Of a DNA stretch of 64,000 nucleotides, positions 27,312-36,081 are shown piece after piece. Source of the DNA: JAPWJZ01 sp965279315 (GTDB taxonomy: Bacteria; Pseudomonadota; Alphaproteobacteria; Micavibrionales; UBA2020); assembly GCA_965279315.1 (NCBI GenBank), contig OZ257145.1, positions 3,162,001-3,226,000 of the forward strand. The letters are read 5' to 3'. The notes below the pieces were generated by a model that worked only from the letters and a program-made list of their open reading frames with translations, did no database searches and was not told the origin of the DNA. Each line of letters begins with the position of its first letter. Within the stretch, counting starts at the first letter, position 1. The position numbers and the translations under genes were made by a program.

Positions 27312-28649
27312 ATGGCGAAGAAAAGCATCACCCCCATCTTCAACGAGGCCGCCGGCAAAAAAGGCCTCACCGACGACCAGCTGCTCGACCTCGTGCAGAA
27401 ACAGACGCTGCGCTATTTCTGGGATTTTTCGCATCCCGACAGCGGCATGGCGCGCGAACGCAGCAATGTGGTGAAGGGTTACGGCTATGACCTCGATTGC
27501 GTCACCACGGGCGGCACGGGCTTCGGCATCATGGCGATGGTCGCGGGCGTAGAGCGCGGCTGGATCGACCGCGATGAAGCGCGCGGGCAGCTGGAAAAAA
27601 TCATCGGCTTCCTCGAAAATGCCGACACCTTCCACGGCGTCTTCCCACATTTCCTGAACGGCACGACCGGCAAGACCATTCCCTTTTCGCCGAAGGACAA
27701 CGGCGGCGACCTGGTCGAAACGTCCTTCCTCGTCATGGGCCTCCTCTCCGCCCGCGAGTATTTCAAGGAAGACCCCGCATTGCAGGCGCGCATCACCAAA
27801 ATCTGGGAAGCCGTCGAATGGGACCATCATGTGCAGAACGGCAAGCTGCTCTGGCATTGGAGCCCCGATCACGATTATGCGATGAACCTGCCGATCGAGG
27901 GATGGAACGAATGCCTCGTCACCCATGTGCTGGCCGCCGCCTCGCCCACGCATCCGGTGCCGCTGACCGTGTACAAGGACAGCTGGCTGAAAGGCGCCGA
28001 TTTCATCAATGGCGGTGATTATGACGGCATCTATAAAAACGGCGTTCCGTCTGAAACGATCACCCAGCCGCTCGGCCCCTTCCTCGGCGGGCCGCTGTTT
28101 TTCGCGCATTACAGCTTCCTCGGCCTCAACCCGAAACAATTGAAGGACGAGCACGCCGATTATTTCGAGCAGAACCGCGCCCACACGCTGCTCAACCGCG
28201 CACATTGCATCAACAACCCGATGGGGCATAAAGGCTACGGCGAAAACAGCTGGGGCCTGACCGCGGGCGACACCGTCGGCGGCTACAACGCCCATTCCCC
28301 CACCAACGACAACGGCGTCATCACCCCCACCGCCGCGCTGTCATCCTTGCCCTACACGCCGAAAGAGTCGATGCAGGCGCTCCGCCATTTCTACGAAACC
28401 CTCGGCGACAAAATCTGGAGCGAATACGGCTTCGTCGACGGCTTCAGCGAAACCGCCGACTGGCAGGCCAAATCACATTTGGCGATCGACCAAGGCCCGA
28501 TCATTGTCATGATCGAAAACCACCGCAGCGGATTATTGTGGGATTTGTTCATGAACGCGCCGGAGGTGAAGCCGGCATTGGTGAGGTTGGGGTTGCAGCA
28601 GGCGGCGAAGCCAGCGGCTGCAGTGCCGAAACCGCCGGAAGCATGTTAA
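27312..28649 (+). CDS. Glycoamylase-like protein, GH144-type (beta-1,2-glucanase family)
   Basis: A 445-residue protein matching the PF10091 glycoamylase-like family, which includes GH144 endo-beta-1,2-glucanases. Visible family segments: QKQTLRYFWDFSHPDSGMARER near the start, CVTTGGTGFGIMAMVAGVERG, and late AYNAHSPTNDNG-like and YGFVDGFSE segments of an alpha/alpha barrel. ATG at 27312 has GGGAG eight bases upstream and lies 2 bp after the GH3 stop, so the two are cotranscribed. No signal peptide is present, which is unusual for an endo-acting glucanase. Enzyme specificity is inferred from the family and neighbour. Confidence 0.85.
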   Translation: MAKKSITPIFNEAAGKKGLTDDQLLDLVQKQTLRYFWDFSHPDSGMARERSNVVKGYGYDLDCVTTGGTGFGIMAMVAGVERGWIDRDEARGQLEKIIGFLENADTFHGVFPHFLNGTTGKTIPFSPKDNGGDLVETSFLVMGLLSAREYFKEDPALQARITKIWEAVEWDHHVQNGKLLWHWSPDHDYAMNLPIEGWNECLVTHVLAAASPTHPVPLTVYKDSWLKGADFINGGDYDGIYKNGVPSETITQPLGPFLGGPLFFAHYSFLGLNPKQLKDEHADYFEQNRAHTLLNRAHCINNPMGHKGYGENSWGLTAGDTVGGYNAHSPTNDNGVITPTAALSSLPYTPKESMQALRHFYETLGDKIWSEYGFVDGFSETADWQAKSHLAIDQGPIIVMIENHRSGLLWDLFMNAPEVKPALVRLGLQQAAKPAAAVPKPPEAC

Positions 28650-28688
28650 ATGAAAACCACAACCCATAATTTATAGAAATTCACAACA

Positions 28689-29594
28689 ATGATTAAAAAC
28701 ATACCGCCTCCACAAGAGTTTTATGATTCTGGATTGTCATTATTAAATTTTTCTTGGAGTACGGTGATAAATCTACTTATTGAACTACAAGACTCAGAAA
28801 ACTTTGGAGTGGAAATATCAGAAGTACAAAATGCTTTTTGGCTAGCTGCGAGACAGCAATTAACAACATCATTAGCTATTGCTCAACAGGGTGTCGAATT
28901 CATTCTCAAGGGAAAAATATCTGAAACAAGCCCTTTTCTACTACTGACAATGTTGCCGAAAGATTTCCCCAACAAAAGCTCCACACAAGATCTCGATTTT
29001 TCTACTTTTAGAACAATCGACGCACAAGACTTAATTAAAGTGCACGATACATTTTCTCTGCAACGCCTGCCGGATGATTTCAAAACTAAATTCGAAGAGT
29101 TAAGAGGAAAAAGAAATGTAATAATGCACTCGGTTAACAAGAACCTAACTGTGCAAGCGGCCGATGTAATAGCAGATATTTTATCCGTCTATAAGCATCT
29201 TTACCCCGACGAAAATTTTATATCAGAAAGAAAAAAATTTCTTGATAGTTCTCCAACTTCGGAACTTCATTCCACTGACCATGTCGACATTCAAATTATT
29301 AAAGAATTTTCATTAATTGTAGATTTACTTACGCCCCAACAAATGCAGGAATTCTTTTCTTTTGACAAAAAGCAAAGACGATACCTTTGTCCCGACTGTA
29401 CTCACACATGCCGCGATGATGAAATCAATCCCAAAACGGCACTTCTAAATCCTAATACAGCTACGAGCACGATTTTGATTTGCTTCATATGTAGTACGCC
29501 GCAAAAAGTACAGCGCTTGGATTGCAAACATTCGGGTTGCATGGGTAATGTCCTATCAGTCGAATATGAATTTTGCACTACATGCGGCTTTTAA
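28689..29594 (+). CDS. HEPN-like protein with C-terminal zinc-ribbon cysteines
   Basis: A 301-residue protein. The N-terminal 185 residues are helical and contain TIDAQDLIKVHDT and then RNVIMH (Arg142-x4-His147), the R-x4-6-H motif of HEPN domains, many of which are RNases in toxin or defence systems. The C-terminal 70 residues carry paired cysteines (CPDC at 234-237, Cys241, ICFIC, and a final CTTC) typical of zinc ribbons. Base composition is much AT-richer than the neighbours and it lies beside tRNA-Gly, both suggesting horizontal transfer. No partner antitoxin or nucleotidyltransferase is adjacent. The function is a proposal. Confidence 0.65.
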   Translation: MIKNIPPPQEFYDSGLSLLNFSWSTVINLLIELQDSENFGVEISEVQNAFWLAARQQLTTSLAIAQQGVEFILKGKISETSPFLLLTMLPKDFPNKSSTQDLDFSTFRTIDAQDLIKVHDTFSLQRLPDDFKTKFEELRGKRNVIMHSVNKNLTVQAADVIADILSVYKHLYPDENFISERKKFLDSSPTSELHSTDHVDIQIIKEFSLIVDLLTPQQMQEFFSFDKKQRRYLCPDCTHTCRDDEINPKTALLNPNTATSTILICFICSTPQKVQRLDCKHSGCMGNVLSVEYEFCTTCGF

Positions 29595-29615
29595 AAAATT
29601 GATAATTCCAAATTT

Positions 29616-29689
29616 TGGAGCGGGTGACGGGAATCGAACCCGCACAGCTAGCTTGGAAGGCTAGAACTCTACCGTTGAGCTACACCCGC
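29616..29689 (-). tRNA. tRNA-Gly (TCC anticodon)
   Basis: The cloverleaf folds: acceptor GCGGGTG/CACCCGC, D arm TAGCTCAACGGTAGA, anticodon stem-loop CTAGC-CTTCCAA-GCTAG giving TCC, and T arm GCGGGTTCGATTCCCGT. CCA is encoded. The AT-rich HEPN gene ends 21 bp from its 3' end. Confidence 0.96.
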
Positions 29690-29770
29690 GTTTGATGCGG
29701 TTTTGAAGATACAGCCAGACATGGAATATGTCCAGCCTTGGCTTTGCGGGCAATGGAATCAGAGGGTTAT

Positions 29771-29878
29771 TCCCCCTCTCCTGCCCTTGCGGGAGAGGGT
29801 CGGGGTTAGGGTGCGTCGCGGAGCGCCCTGCAACGACTTACCCTCACCCTAGCCCTCTCCCGTAAACGGGAGAGGGGA
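29771..29878. repeat. REP-like palindromic repeat downstream of tyrS copy 1
   Basis: Two hairpins flank an inverted centre: CCCTCTCC/GGGAGAGGG at the left, and CCCTCTCCCG-TAAA-CGGGAGAGGG (10 bp stem) at the right, with GGGTTAGGGTG paired to CACCCTA between. A related element lies at 33941-34083. It may act as a terminator or RNA stabiliser for the tyrS transcript. Confidence 0.75.
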
Positions 29879-29895
29879 TAGCGGCGGAAAGGATT

Positions 29896-32331
29896 TTATT
29901 TCTTCCCCGTCCTCGGCTTCGGCGGCGTAGGCGGTGGCGCGGCGGGCGGTGGAACGACGGGTGCGGGCGCTTGCGCCTGCGCGAAGGGAAGCGCGGGGGC
30001 GAGCGGATGGCGCGGTGCGGGTATGCCGGCAGCAGGCTGGGCAGGTGCGGCGCTTTGTTGATGGGCTTGGGCGAAGGTGAGCGGCGGCGGTGCAACGGGT
30101 GCGCCTGCCGGCAGCGGCGCACCTGCTGGCAGCGGCGCACCGGCGGCGGGTACGGCGGTGACAGGCGCGCCAACAATTGGCGCACCAATTGGCGCACCGG
30201 CAACGGGTAGCGTGAGGCTTTGCATCGGCGTCGTCATGGGCGTGACGGAGAAAGTGGAAAAGGCCTGCGCAGGCAATCCGGGCATCACGGGTTGCGGCGA
30301 TACGGGCGCGACAATAGGCGGAATGGGTGGCGGAGTAATCGCAGTTGGCAACGGTGCTGCAACCGCTAAACCAGAATTTGGCAGCGAAGCTGCGGGAGCT
30401 GGATTTGGCAGCGAAGCTGCCATGGCCATGCGCATCAATTCTTCCTCGATCATCGGGTCGATGGGGGACAGGACAGGCGTTGCAGGCTTCGCGGGCAGTT
30501 GTGCAGCCGCGCCGACCGGCGGCGTGACAGCTGCAGGCGGGTGCGCCTGTTGCCATGCGGCCTTGGTGACGCCGAAGGTGTTCGCGGCGCTGTCGATGGG
30601 GCGCGCGGCGGGTTCGATCTTCATGATCGTCGCCTTCAGGTCGCCTTCGTCACGCGCGACATGGCTGAAGGCTTCCTTGAAGATCATGGTGTTGAAGCCA
30701 AGGTCGGTGAACGCATGCTGGTTGATCGCGGCCATCGCTTCCTGCGCGAGCGCGGGGTCCTGCGCCTGCGGTGTCAGCCAGACGTTCTGGTTGCCGTGCT
30801 CGAAATCGCGGCGGAGATGCGCGATGCCGACGGGCGTTTCCGGCTCGGCATTTTTCGAGATTTTCCACAGCCATTCGTCTTTGGGTTCGGGCTTTGAAAT
30901 CACCTTGCGGAAGACTTCGCGCGCGACTGACGCCGCCACTTTCGACGCTTCGCCCGGGGGCGCGATGGATTTCATCTGCAGCGGCGCGTTGCCGCCATTG
31001 ACCCATGCCGACAGCGGTTTCGTGAGGTATTTCACGATTTCCCATGCGGGCAGGTACGCGGTCATCAGGTCAAGATCCTGCAGCTCCAGCGGGTCGAGGC
31101 GCAGGTGTTCGGTGATGAGGCTTTTCGCGCGCACGACCTCGATCTTGTACCAGCTGCGCTTGCCGACCTTTAAAATGTCGCCGGATTTCATGAGGAGTTT
31201 CTCATCCGCAGCCAGCAGCTTGTCGCCATTGATCTCCACCCCGCCCTGCGTGATCAGGCGGCGCGTATCGGATTTGCTTTTGCCGGGGCGCGCCAGCGCG
31301 ACAAGCTCGACCGCCACGATTTCGGGGTCCATGATCGCCAGCGTCGGGATATCGTCCGGCATCTGCCCGCGCGAGATGGTGTTTTCAAACCATTCGGTTT
31401 CCCATTGCGCGACCTGCGCGCCGTGGTAACGGGCGACGATGGCCGCCGCCAGTTTCAGTTTCGCATCACGGGGCTTGTTCGCGATCATCTTTTTCAGTTC
31501 GGCGATTTCTGTCATGGGCAGGTCGGTGTAAACGCGGAAGTAGTCGCCGATCAATTCATCGGGGATGCTCATGGCGCGGCCGAATTTGTCGCGGGGGGAA
31601 TGCGCGAGGCCGATATAGTTGCCGAGGCTTTTCGATTGCTTTGCCTTGCCGTCGATGCCGGGGGTGATCTGCGTCGTCACGATCGTCTGGGGTTTCTGCC
31701 CCATGCGTTCCTGGAAAAACCGCCCCATCATTTCGTTGAACAGCTGGTCCGACCCGATGATCGTCATGTCCGCCTGCACGGCCACGGAATCGTAGCCCTG
31801 CAACACCGGGTAGATCATTTCATGCATATGGATGTCGCGCCCCTGCTCGATCCGCTGCTGGAACATGTCGCGCGAAATCAGGCGGGCATGGGTGACCATC
31901 GACAGCAAATTCAGCAGGTCCTGCGACGACAGTTTATCCAGCCATTCGGAATTGCGGCGAATTTCCAGCAGGTTCGGGTCATCGAACCGCAAGACCATGC
32001 GTGCCTGGTCGATGAACAGCCGCGCATTGTTTTCAATTTCTTCGCGCGGGATGACGGGGCGCGTGTCGGATTTTCCGGACGGGTCGCCGATGCGCGTGGT
32101 GTAATCGCCGATCAGGAACACAACCTTGTGCCCCCTGTCCTGCAAATGGCGCATCAGCCACAAATTGACGGCATGGCCGATATGCAGCGTGGGCGCGGTG
32201 ACGTCGACGCCGTATTTGATGCGCAGTTTTTTGCCGTCGCGCAGTTTCGCGCGCAGTTCGTCTTTCGAGAAAAACTGGTCGGAGGTGCGTTCGAAAAACG
32301 CGAGAATATCGTTGATAGCTTTGACGCTCAT
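29896..32331 (-). CDS. Tyrosyl-tRNA synthetase, copy 1, with C-terminal extension
   Basis: An 811-residue class I synthetase, about twice normal length. Residues 1-400 hold the TyrRS core: HIGH at 50-53, GSDQ in the tyrosine pocket region, KQSKS at 231-235 and an S4 RNA-binding domain at about 348-398. Residues 455-580 form an extra domain resembling GNAT acetyltransferases (PVGIAHLRRD, NVWLTP, QHAFTDLGFNTMIFKEAF), but without an obvious Q/RxxGxG/A acetyl-CoA loop. Residues 585-811 are a Pro/Ala-rich tail. ATG at 32331 has GGGA upstream. A shorter paralogue lies at 34089-36005. The GNAT call is by eye. Confidence 0.85.
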   Translation of the reverse strand: MSVKAINDILAFFERTSDQFFSKDELRAKLRDGKKLRIKYGVDVTAPTLHIGHAVNLWLMRHLQDRGHKVVFLIGDYTTRIGDPSGKSDTRPVIPREEIENNARLFIDQARMVLRFDDPNLLEIRRNSEWLDKLSSQDLLNLLSMVTHARLISRDMFQQRIEQGRDIHMHEMIYPVLQGYDSVAVQADMTIIGSDQLFNEMMGRFFQERMGQKPQTIVTTQITPGIDGKAKQSKSLGNYIGLAHSPRDKFGRAMSIPDELIGDYFRVYTDLPMTEIAELKKMIANKPRDAKLKLAAAIVARYHGAQVAQWETEWFENTISRGQMPDDIPTLAIMDPEIVAVELVALARPGKSKSDTRRLITQGGVEINGDKLLAADEKLLMKSGDILKVGKRSWYKIEVVRAKSLITEHLRLDPLELQDLDLMTAYLPAWEIVKYLTKPLSAWVNGGNAPLQMKSIAPPGEASKVAASVAREVFRKVISKPEPKDEWLWKISKNAEPETPVGIAHLRRDFEHGNQNVWLTPQAQDPALAQEAMAAINQHAFTDLGFNTMIFKEAFSHVARDEGDLKATIMKIEPAARPIDSAANTFGVTKAAWQQAHPPAAVTPPVGAAAQLPAKPATPVLSPIDPMIEEELMRMAMAASLPNPAPAASLPNSGLAVAAPLPTAITPPPIPPIVAPVSPQPVMPGLPAQAFSTFSVTPMTTPMQSLTLPVAGAPIGAPIVGAPVTAVPAAGAPLPAGAPLPAGAPVAPPPLTFAQAHQQSAAPAQPAAGIPAPRHPLAPALPFAQAQAPAPVVPPPAAPPPTPPKPRTGKK

Positions 32332-32501
32332 GGCGGATCCCATGTCATGAATTATATACTAATGCTGGATTGCGCCCGTGTGGGCAAAAATACGCTTAAC
32401 CCCGGCTGGGGTAATAATTCGGATAGGAATATCTGCGAACGGCGTTTTTCATGGATTTACTATAACACATTTGTTGCAAAGCACAAATGTTTTCATAAAA
32501 G

Positions 32502-32531
32502 AAAAAGGCCGGAGGGATGCTCCGGCCTTTT
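32502..32531. terminator. Bidirectional intrinsic terminator
   Basis: GGCCGGAG-GGATG-CTCCGGCC, an 8 bp stem with 5-base loop (32507-32527), has A residues on the left and T residues on the right. It ends the DOPA-dioxygenase-like gene on the minus strand and insulates it from tyrS copy 1. Confidence 0.85.
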
Positions 32532-32560
32532 CCATCGCCTTGTGTCCTTAATGTGTGTCC

Positions 32561-32983
32561 TTATATCTTCGGCGCTTTCGGTGCCTTGGGCTTCAGGCTG
32601 TCGAAGAATTTTTCGTTGAAGGCGACCGGTTTGCCGAGCCACATGGCCGCGTCCTTGTGGTCCACAATCTCGTCCCCCGTGCGCGGATGGATGAGGATGG
32701 AGAGGCCTTTCGCGTTCAGCTGCAGCCAGCCGACAACCTCGCCGAAAGATTCCGGCGTGATGGTGACGCCGATATTGGCCTGCGTATGCGGGCCGACAAG
32801 GCCGACGCGGTGGCTGTCGAGCACAGCCTGCGGGAAACGCTGTTCCAGTTTTTGGGAGACATCCAGCGCATCTTTTTCACCCTGGCTGCCCGGCTGGAAA
32901 TAGATGTGGAGGTGATACGCGGTGGCCACCGGCCCCGCGGGTTCGTTACGGTTGGCATGGAAGTTGAAGTAATTTCCGCACAT
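32561..32983 (-). CDS. DOPA 4,5-dioxygenase family protein
   Basis: A 140-residue protein of the DOPA-dioxygenase family (PF08883): AYHLHIYFQPG near residue 22, HRVGLVGPHTQANIGV near 58 and LILIHP-type segment LSILIHPRTGDE near 94. These small enzymes cleave catechol rings such as DOPA, with His residues binding iron. It is followed by a clear terminator, so it is monocistronic. It is divergent from a LysR-type regulator 110 bp away, the usual layout for a regulator and its target. The natural substrate is not evident. Confidence 0.87.
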   Translation of the reverse strand: MCGNYFNFHANRNEPAGPVATAYHLHIYFQPGSQGEKDALDVSQKLEQRFPQAVLDSHRVGLVGPHTQANIGVTITPESFGEVVGWLQLNAKGLSILIHPRTGDEIVDHKDAAMWLGKPVAFNEKFFDSLKPKAPKAPKI

Positions 32984-33092
32984 AGTCTGGATTCCTTTTT
33001 CTGTGTTGACGTTCGTGTTGGTAAAACAAAACTAGCGGCGGGCATGGCATAGGTATAATATTAAGGTTCAATCAATGTGATAGGTGATTCCT

Positions 33093-33938
33093 ATGATGCC
33101 TTCTCCCGCCGACCTTTCCTATTTCGCCGAAGTCGCCACGACATTGAACGTGTCGCGCGCCGCCGAACGCCTCGGCATCAGCCAGCCGTCACTGTCGCTC
33201 GCCATGCAGCGGCTGGAGGACAGCGTGGGCGTGGCCCTGCTGGTGCGCAGCAAGCGCGGCGTGACGCTGACGCCGGCCGGCAGGCAATTACTGGCGCATG
33301 CCAAACAGCTGATGCAGGCATGGGACGATGTGAAGGCGGGCGCTCTCGCATCCCAGCATGAAATTCAGGGCAGCTATTCCATCGGCTGCCACCCGTCGAT
33401 GGGCATGAACCTGCTGGCGCATATCATCCCGACACTGATGAAGCAGCACCCGAAACTCGATTTCCGCCTGCGCCACGACATATCGCGCAAGGTCGCGGAG
33501 GATGTGGTGAGTATGAAAACCGATATCGGCATCGTCGTGAACCCCGTGCAGCACCCCGACCTTGTGATCCACACGCTGGCCAGCGACGAAGTGACGCTAT
33601 GGGTGAAGGAAAAGGCGCGCGACATTCCCGACGTGCTGATCTGCGACCCCGACCTGCTGCAGACGCAAGGGATCATGAAAAAGCTAAAAAAATCGGGCAT
33701 CAGTTTCGCCCGCACCCTCACCTGTTCCAGCCTCGAAGTCATCGGCGACCTGACCGCGCATGGCGGCGGCACCGGCATCATGCCCGCCCGCGTCGCCGCG
33801 CGCGCGAAACACAAAATGACGCGCGTGGAAAAAGCGCCGGTGTTCCATGACGAACACTGCCTGATTTACCGCGTGGAAAACAAGAACATCAAGACCATGC
33901 AGGCGATCAACAGCGCAATCCGCGCGTTCTTCGCGTGA
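33093..33938 (+). CDS. LysR-family transcriptional regulator
   Basis: A 281-residue LysR-type protein. The N-terminal winged helix-turn-helix is clear (LNVSRAAERLGISQPSLS, then LVRSKRGVTLTPAGR). The remaining 200 residues form the effector-binding domain. ATG at 33093 has AGG eight bases upstream; a GTG at 33084 is an alternative. It is divergent to the DOPA-dioxygenase-like gene, which it probably regulates from the shared spacer 32984-33092. It is followed by a REP-like repeat. Confidence 0.93.
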   Translation: MMPSPADLSYFAEVATTLNVSRAAERLGISQPSLSLAMQRLEDSVGVALLVRSKRGVTLTPAGRQLLAHAKQLMQAWDDVKAGALASQHEIQGSYSIGCHPSMGMNLLAHIIPTLMKQHPKLDFRLRHDISRKVAEDVVSMKTDIGIVVNPVQHPDLVIHTLASDEVTLWVKEKARDIPDVLICDPDLLQTQGIMKKLKKSGISFARTLTCSSLEVIGDLTAHGGGTGIMPARVAARAKHKMTRVEKAPVFHDEHCLIYRVENKNIKTMQAINSAIRAFFA

Positions 33939-33940
33939 TT

Positions 33941-34083
33941 TTCCCTCTCCATTGGGAGAGGGCGGGGCCCATGCCCTTTGCATGGGAGGGTGAGGGTACT
34001 TGGTTAACACCCGAGCCTAAAGCCGATGGAGTACCCTCACCTCTGTCGCTTCGCGACATCTCCTCTCCCAAAGGAGAGGAGAA
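33941..34083. repeat. REP-like palindromic repeat downstream of tyrS copy 2
   Basis: CCCTCTCC-att-GGGAGAGGG at 33943-33962, then GTGAGGGTACT paired with AGTACCCTCAC, and CTCCTCTCC-caaa-GGAGAGGAG at 34060-34082. The layout and hairpin sequence match the element at 29771-29878. It lies between the convergent LysR and tyrS copy 2 genes and may terminate both. Confidence 0.75.
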
Positions 34084-34088
34084 GAGCA

Positions 34089-36005
34089 TCACTCGCCGCT
34101 GCCTTTCGGCTTTGGCCCGGTCATTTCGATCTCGAACGGGTTTTTGACCTTGGACTTCGGCGCCGGTTTCGGCGGCGCGGGCGGGTCTTGCTTCAATTCC
34201 TGCGCCTGCTGCGCCGGGCTTTTCGGGGCGTTCTGGAACAGCCAGGGCGACATCGTGCGCCGCCATGCCTGCAGCATGTCCCAGCCGTCATTGGTGAAGC
34301 CGACCGTGCCGAAGGCGTCTTCGCGGTTCAGCTGGCTTGCCTCCATCGTGATCATGGAGCGTTGCAGCACGTCGAGGTCCTTGGGCGCGGTCGCGAAGGC
34401 GAATGCATCCTTGAACGCCAGCGCGTTGAGGCCAAGCGCGGCGAAGGCGTGTTCGTTCACCGCCATCAGCGCTTCGCTCAGCACATATTCGCGGCTCAGC
34501 CCCTCCGGCGTCAGCCAGACGTTTTTCTCCGCCCGCTGCCCGTCGCGGCGCAGATGGGCGAGCCCGAGGATTTTCTCCGGCTCTTTCTTGTCGGCGATCT
34601 TCCACAGCCAGTCATGGCGCGGTTCGGGCGACAGGACCAGTTTCTTGAAAGCTTCGCGCGCCAAACTGACGCTGGGCTTTTTCGTCTCGACTTCCTTGTC
34701 GAGATGCTTGACCATTTCCCAGTTGGGGACGTATTTCACCATGAAATCGATGTCTTCGGGCATCATGGGGCTGAGGTTCAGCCCCTTCGTCGTCAGCGCG
34801 TTCAGCTTCACGATCTCGATGCGGAACCAGTTGCGCTTGCCCACCTTCAGGATTTCATGCGGCGACACGACCAGTTTCTGGTCAGGGTCTTTCAGTTTCT
34901 TGCCGTTCAGCTCCACCCCGCCCTGTTGCATCAGGCGCTTGGTATCGGATTTGCTCTTGCCGGGGCGCGCCATCTGCACAAGGTCGAAGGCGTCGATTTT
35001 CGGGCTCACCAGCCCCAGCGTCGGCAGGTTATCCGGCACCTGCCCGCGCGAGATCGTGTTTTCGAACCAGTCACGCTCCAGCTCTGCCGCCGGCGTGCCG
35101 TGGTAACGTTCGACCAGCGCGGTCGCCAGCGCAACCTTGGCATCGCGCGGCTTTTTGCCGATCATCGCCTTGAAACCGGAAATTTCCGAATAGGGCACAT
35201 CGGTATAGACGCGGAAATATTCCTCGATCAGGTGGTCGGGGATGCTCATGATGCGGCCGAATTTATCACGGGGGCTGTGCAGCAAGCCGATATAGTTGCC
35301 CATGCTTTTCGATTGCTTGCCGCGGCCGTCGGTGCCGGGGGTGATCTTGGTGGTGATCAGCGTCTGCGGTTTTTTGCCGTGCTTTTCCTGCAGGATCCGC
35401 CCGATGGATTCATTGAAAAACTGGTCGGAGCCGACGATGGCAAGGTCGGATTCCACCACCAGCGAGTCATAGCCCTGCAAGATGGGGTACAGCATTTCCT
35501 GCACGTAAATCTCGCGGCCTTGCGCCAGCCGGAGCTGGAACATGTCGCGCGCCATCAGCCGCGCATGGGTGACGAGCGAGGCAAGGTCCATGAATTCGCG
35601 GAGCGGCATCTTGTCGTACCATTCCGAATTGCGGCGCACCTCGATCAGTTTCGGGTCGTCGAAGCGCAAGACCATGCGCGCCTGTTCGATGAAGGTGGCG
35701 ATATTCTTTTCCACCTCGTCCGTCGGGATGTCGCAGCAGGTGTCGAGGCGGCCATCGGGATCGCCGATGCGCGTCGTGAAATCGCCGATCACGAAAACGA
35801 CCTTGTGACCGCGGTCCTGCAGGTAGCGCATCAGCCACAGGTTGACGGCATGGCCGATATGCAGCGTGGGCGTGCGCACATCGACGCCGTATTTGATGCG
35901 CAAGGGCTTGCCCGACCGCAATTTGACCTTGAATTCCTCGCGGGAGAGGAACTGGTCGGATGTGCGGTCGAAATACGCCATAACTTCGTTGATTTTGACG
36001 GCCAT
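34089..36005 (-). CDS. Tyrosyl-tRNA synthetase, copy 2, with C-terminal extension
   Basis: A 638-residue paralogue of the protein at 29896-32331. It keeps HIGH (residues 50-53 region), GSDQFFNE, KQSKS and the S4 domain (GKSKSDTKRLMQQGGVELNG). The GNAT-like extension is also present (ILGLAHLRRDG, NVWLTPEG, NEHAFAALGLNALAFKDAF). It lacks the long Pro/Ala tail and ends in a basic Pro/Lys-rich stretch. GGGGAG lies six bases before ATG 36005; a frame extending to 36224 has no support. Its two nucleotide-binding motifs are intact, so both copies may charge tRNA. Divergent from the SET-domain gene. Confidence 0.87.
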   Translation of the reverse strand: MAVKINEVMAYFDRTSDQFLSREEFKVKLRSGKPLRIKYGVDVRTPTLHIGHAVNLWLMRYLQDRGHKVVFVIGDFTTRIGDPDGRLDTCCDIPTDEVEKNIATFIEQARMVLRFDDPKLIEVRRNSEWYDKMPLREFMDLASLVTHARLMARDMFQLRLAQGREIYVQEMLYPILQGYDSLVVESDLAIVGSDQFFNESIGRILQEKHGKKPQTLITTKITPGTDGRGKQSKSMGNYIGLLHSPRDKFGRIMSIPDHLIEEYFRVYTDVPYSEISGFKAMIGKKPRDAKVALATALVERYHGTPAAELERDWFENTISRGQVPDNLPTLGLVSPKIDAFDLVQMARPGKSKSDTKRLMQQGGVELNGKKLKDPDQKLVVSPHEILKVGKRNWFRIEIVKLNALTTKGLNLSPMMPEDIDFMVKYVPNWEMVKHLDKEVETKKPSVSLAREAFKKLVLSPEPRHDWLWKIADKKEPEKILGLAHLRRDGQRAEKNVWLTPEGLSREYVLSEALMAVNEHAFAALGLNALAFKDAFAFATAPKDLDVLQRSMITMEASQLNREDAFGTVGFTNDGWDMLQAWRRTMSPWLFQNAPKSPAQQAQELKQDPPAPPKPAPKSKVKNPFEIEMTGPKPKGSGE

Positions 36006-36081
36006 GCGAGGCTCCCCTTTCCGCTCCAAATGTAGCAGAAAAGCTGCTAGGCTGTATCGGTAAAGTTTTTCCGGAATGCCC

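Noticed and set aside
30060..30230. Tandem GGCGCACC-type repeats
   Set aside because: They encode the Pro/Ala-rich GAP tail of tyrS copy 1 and need no other explanation.
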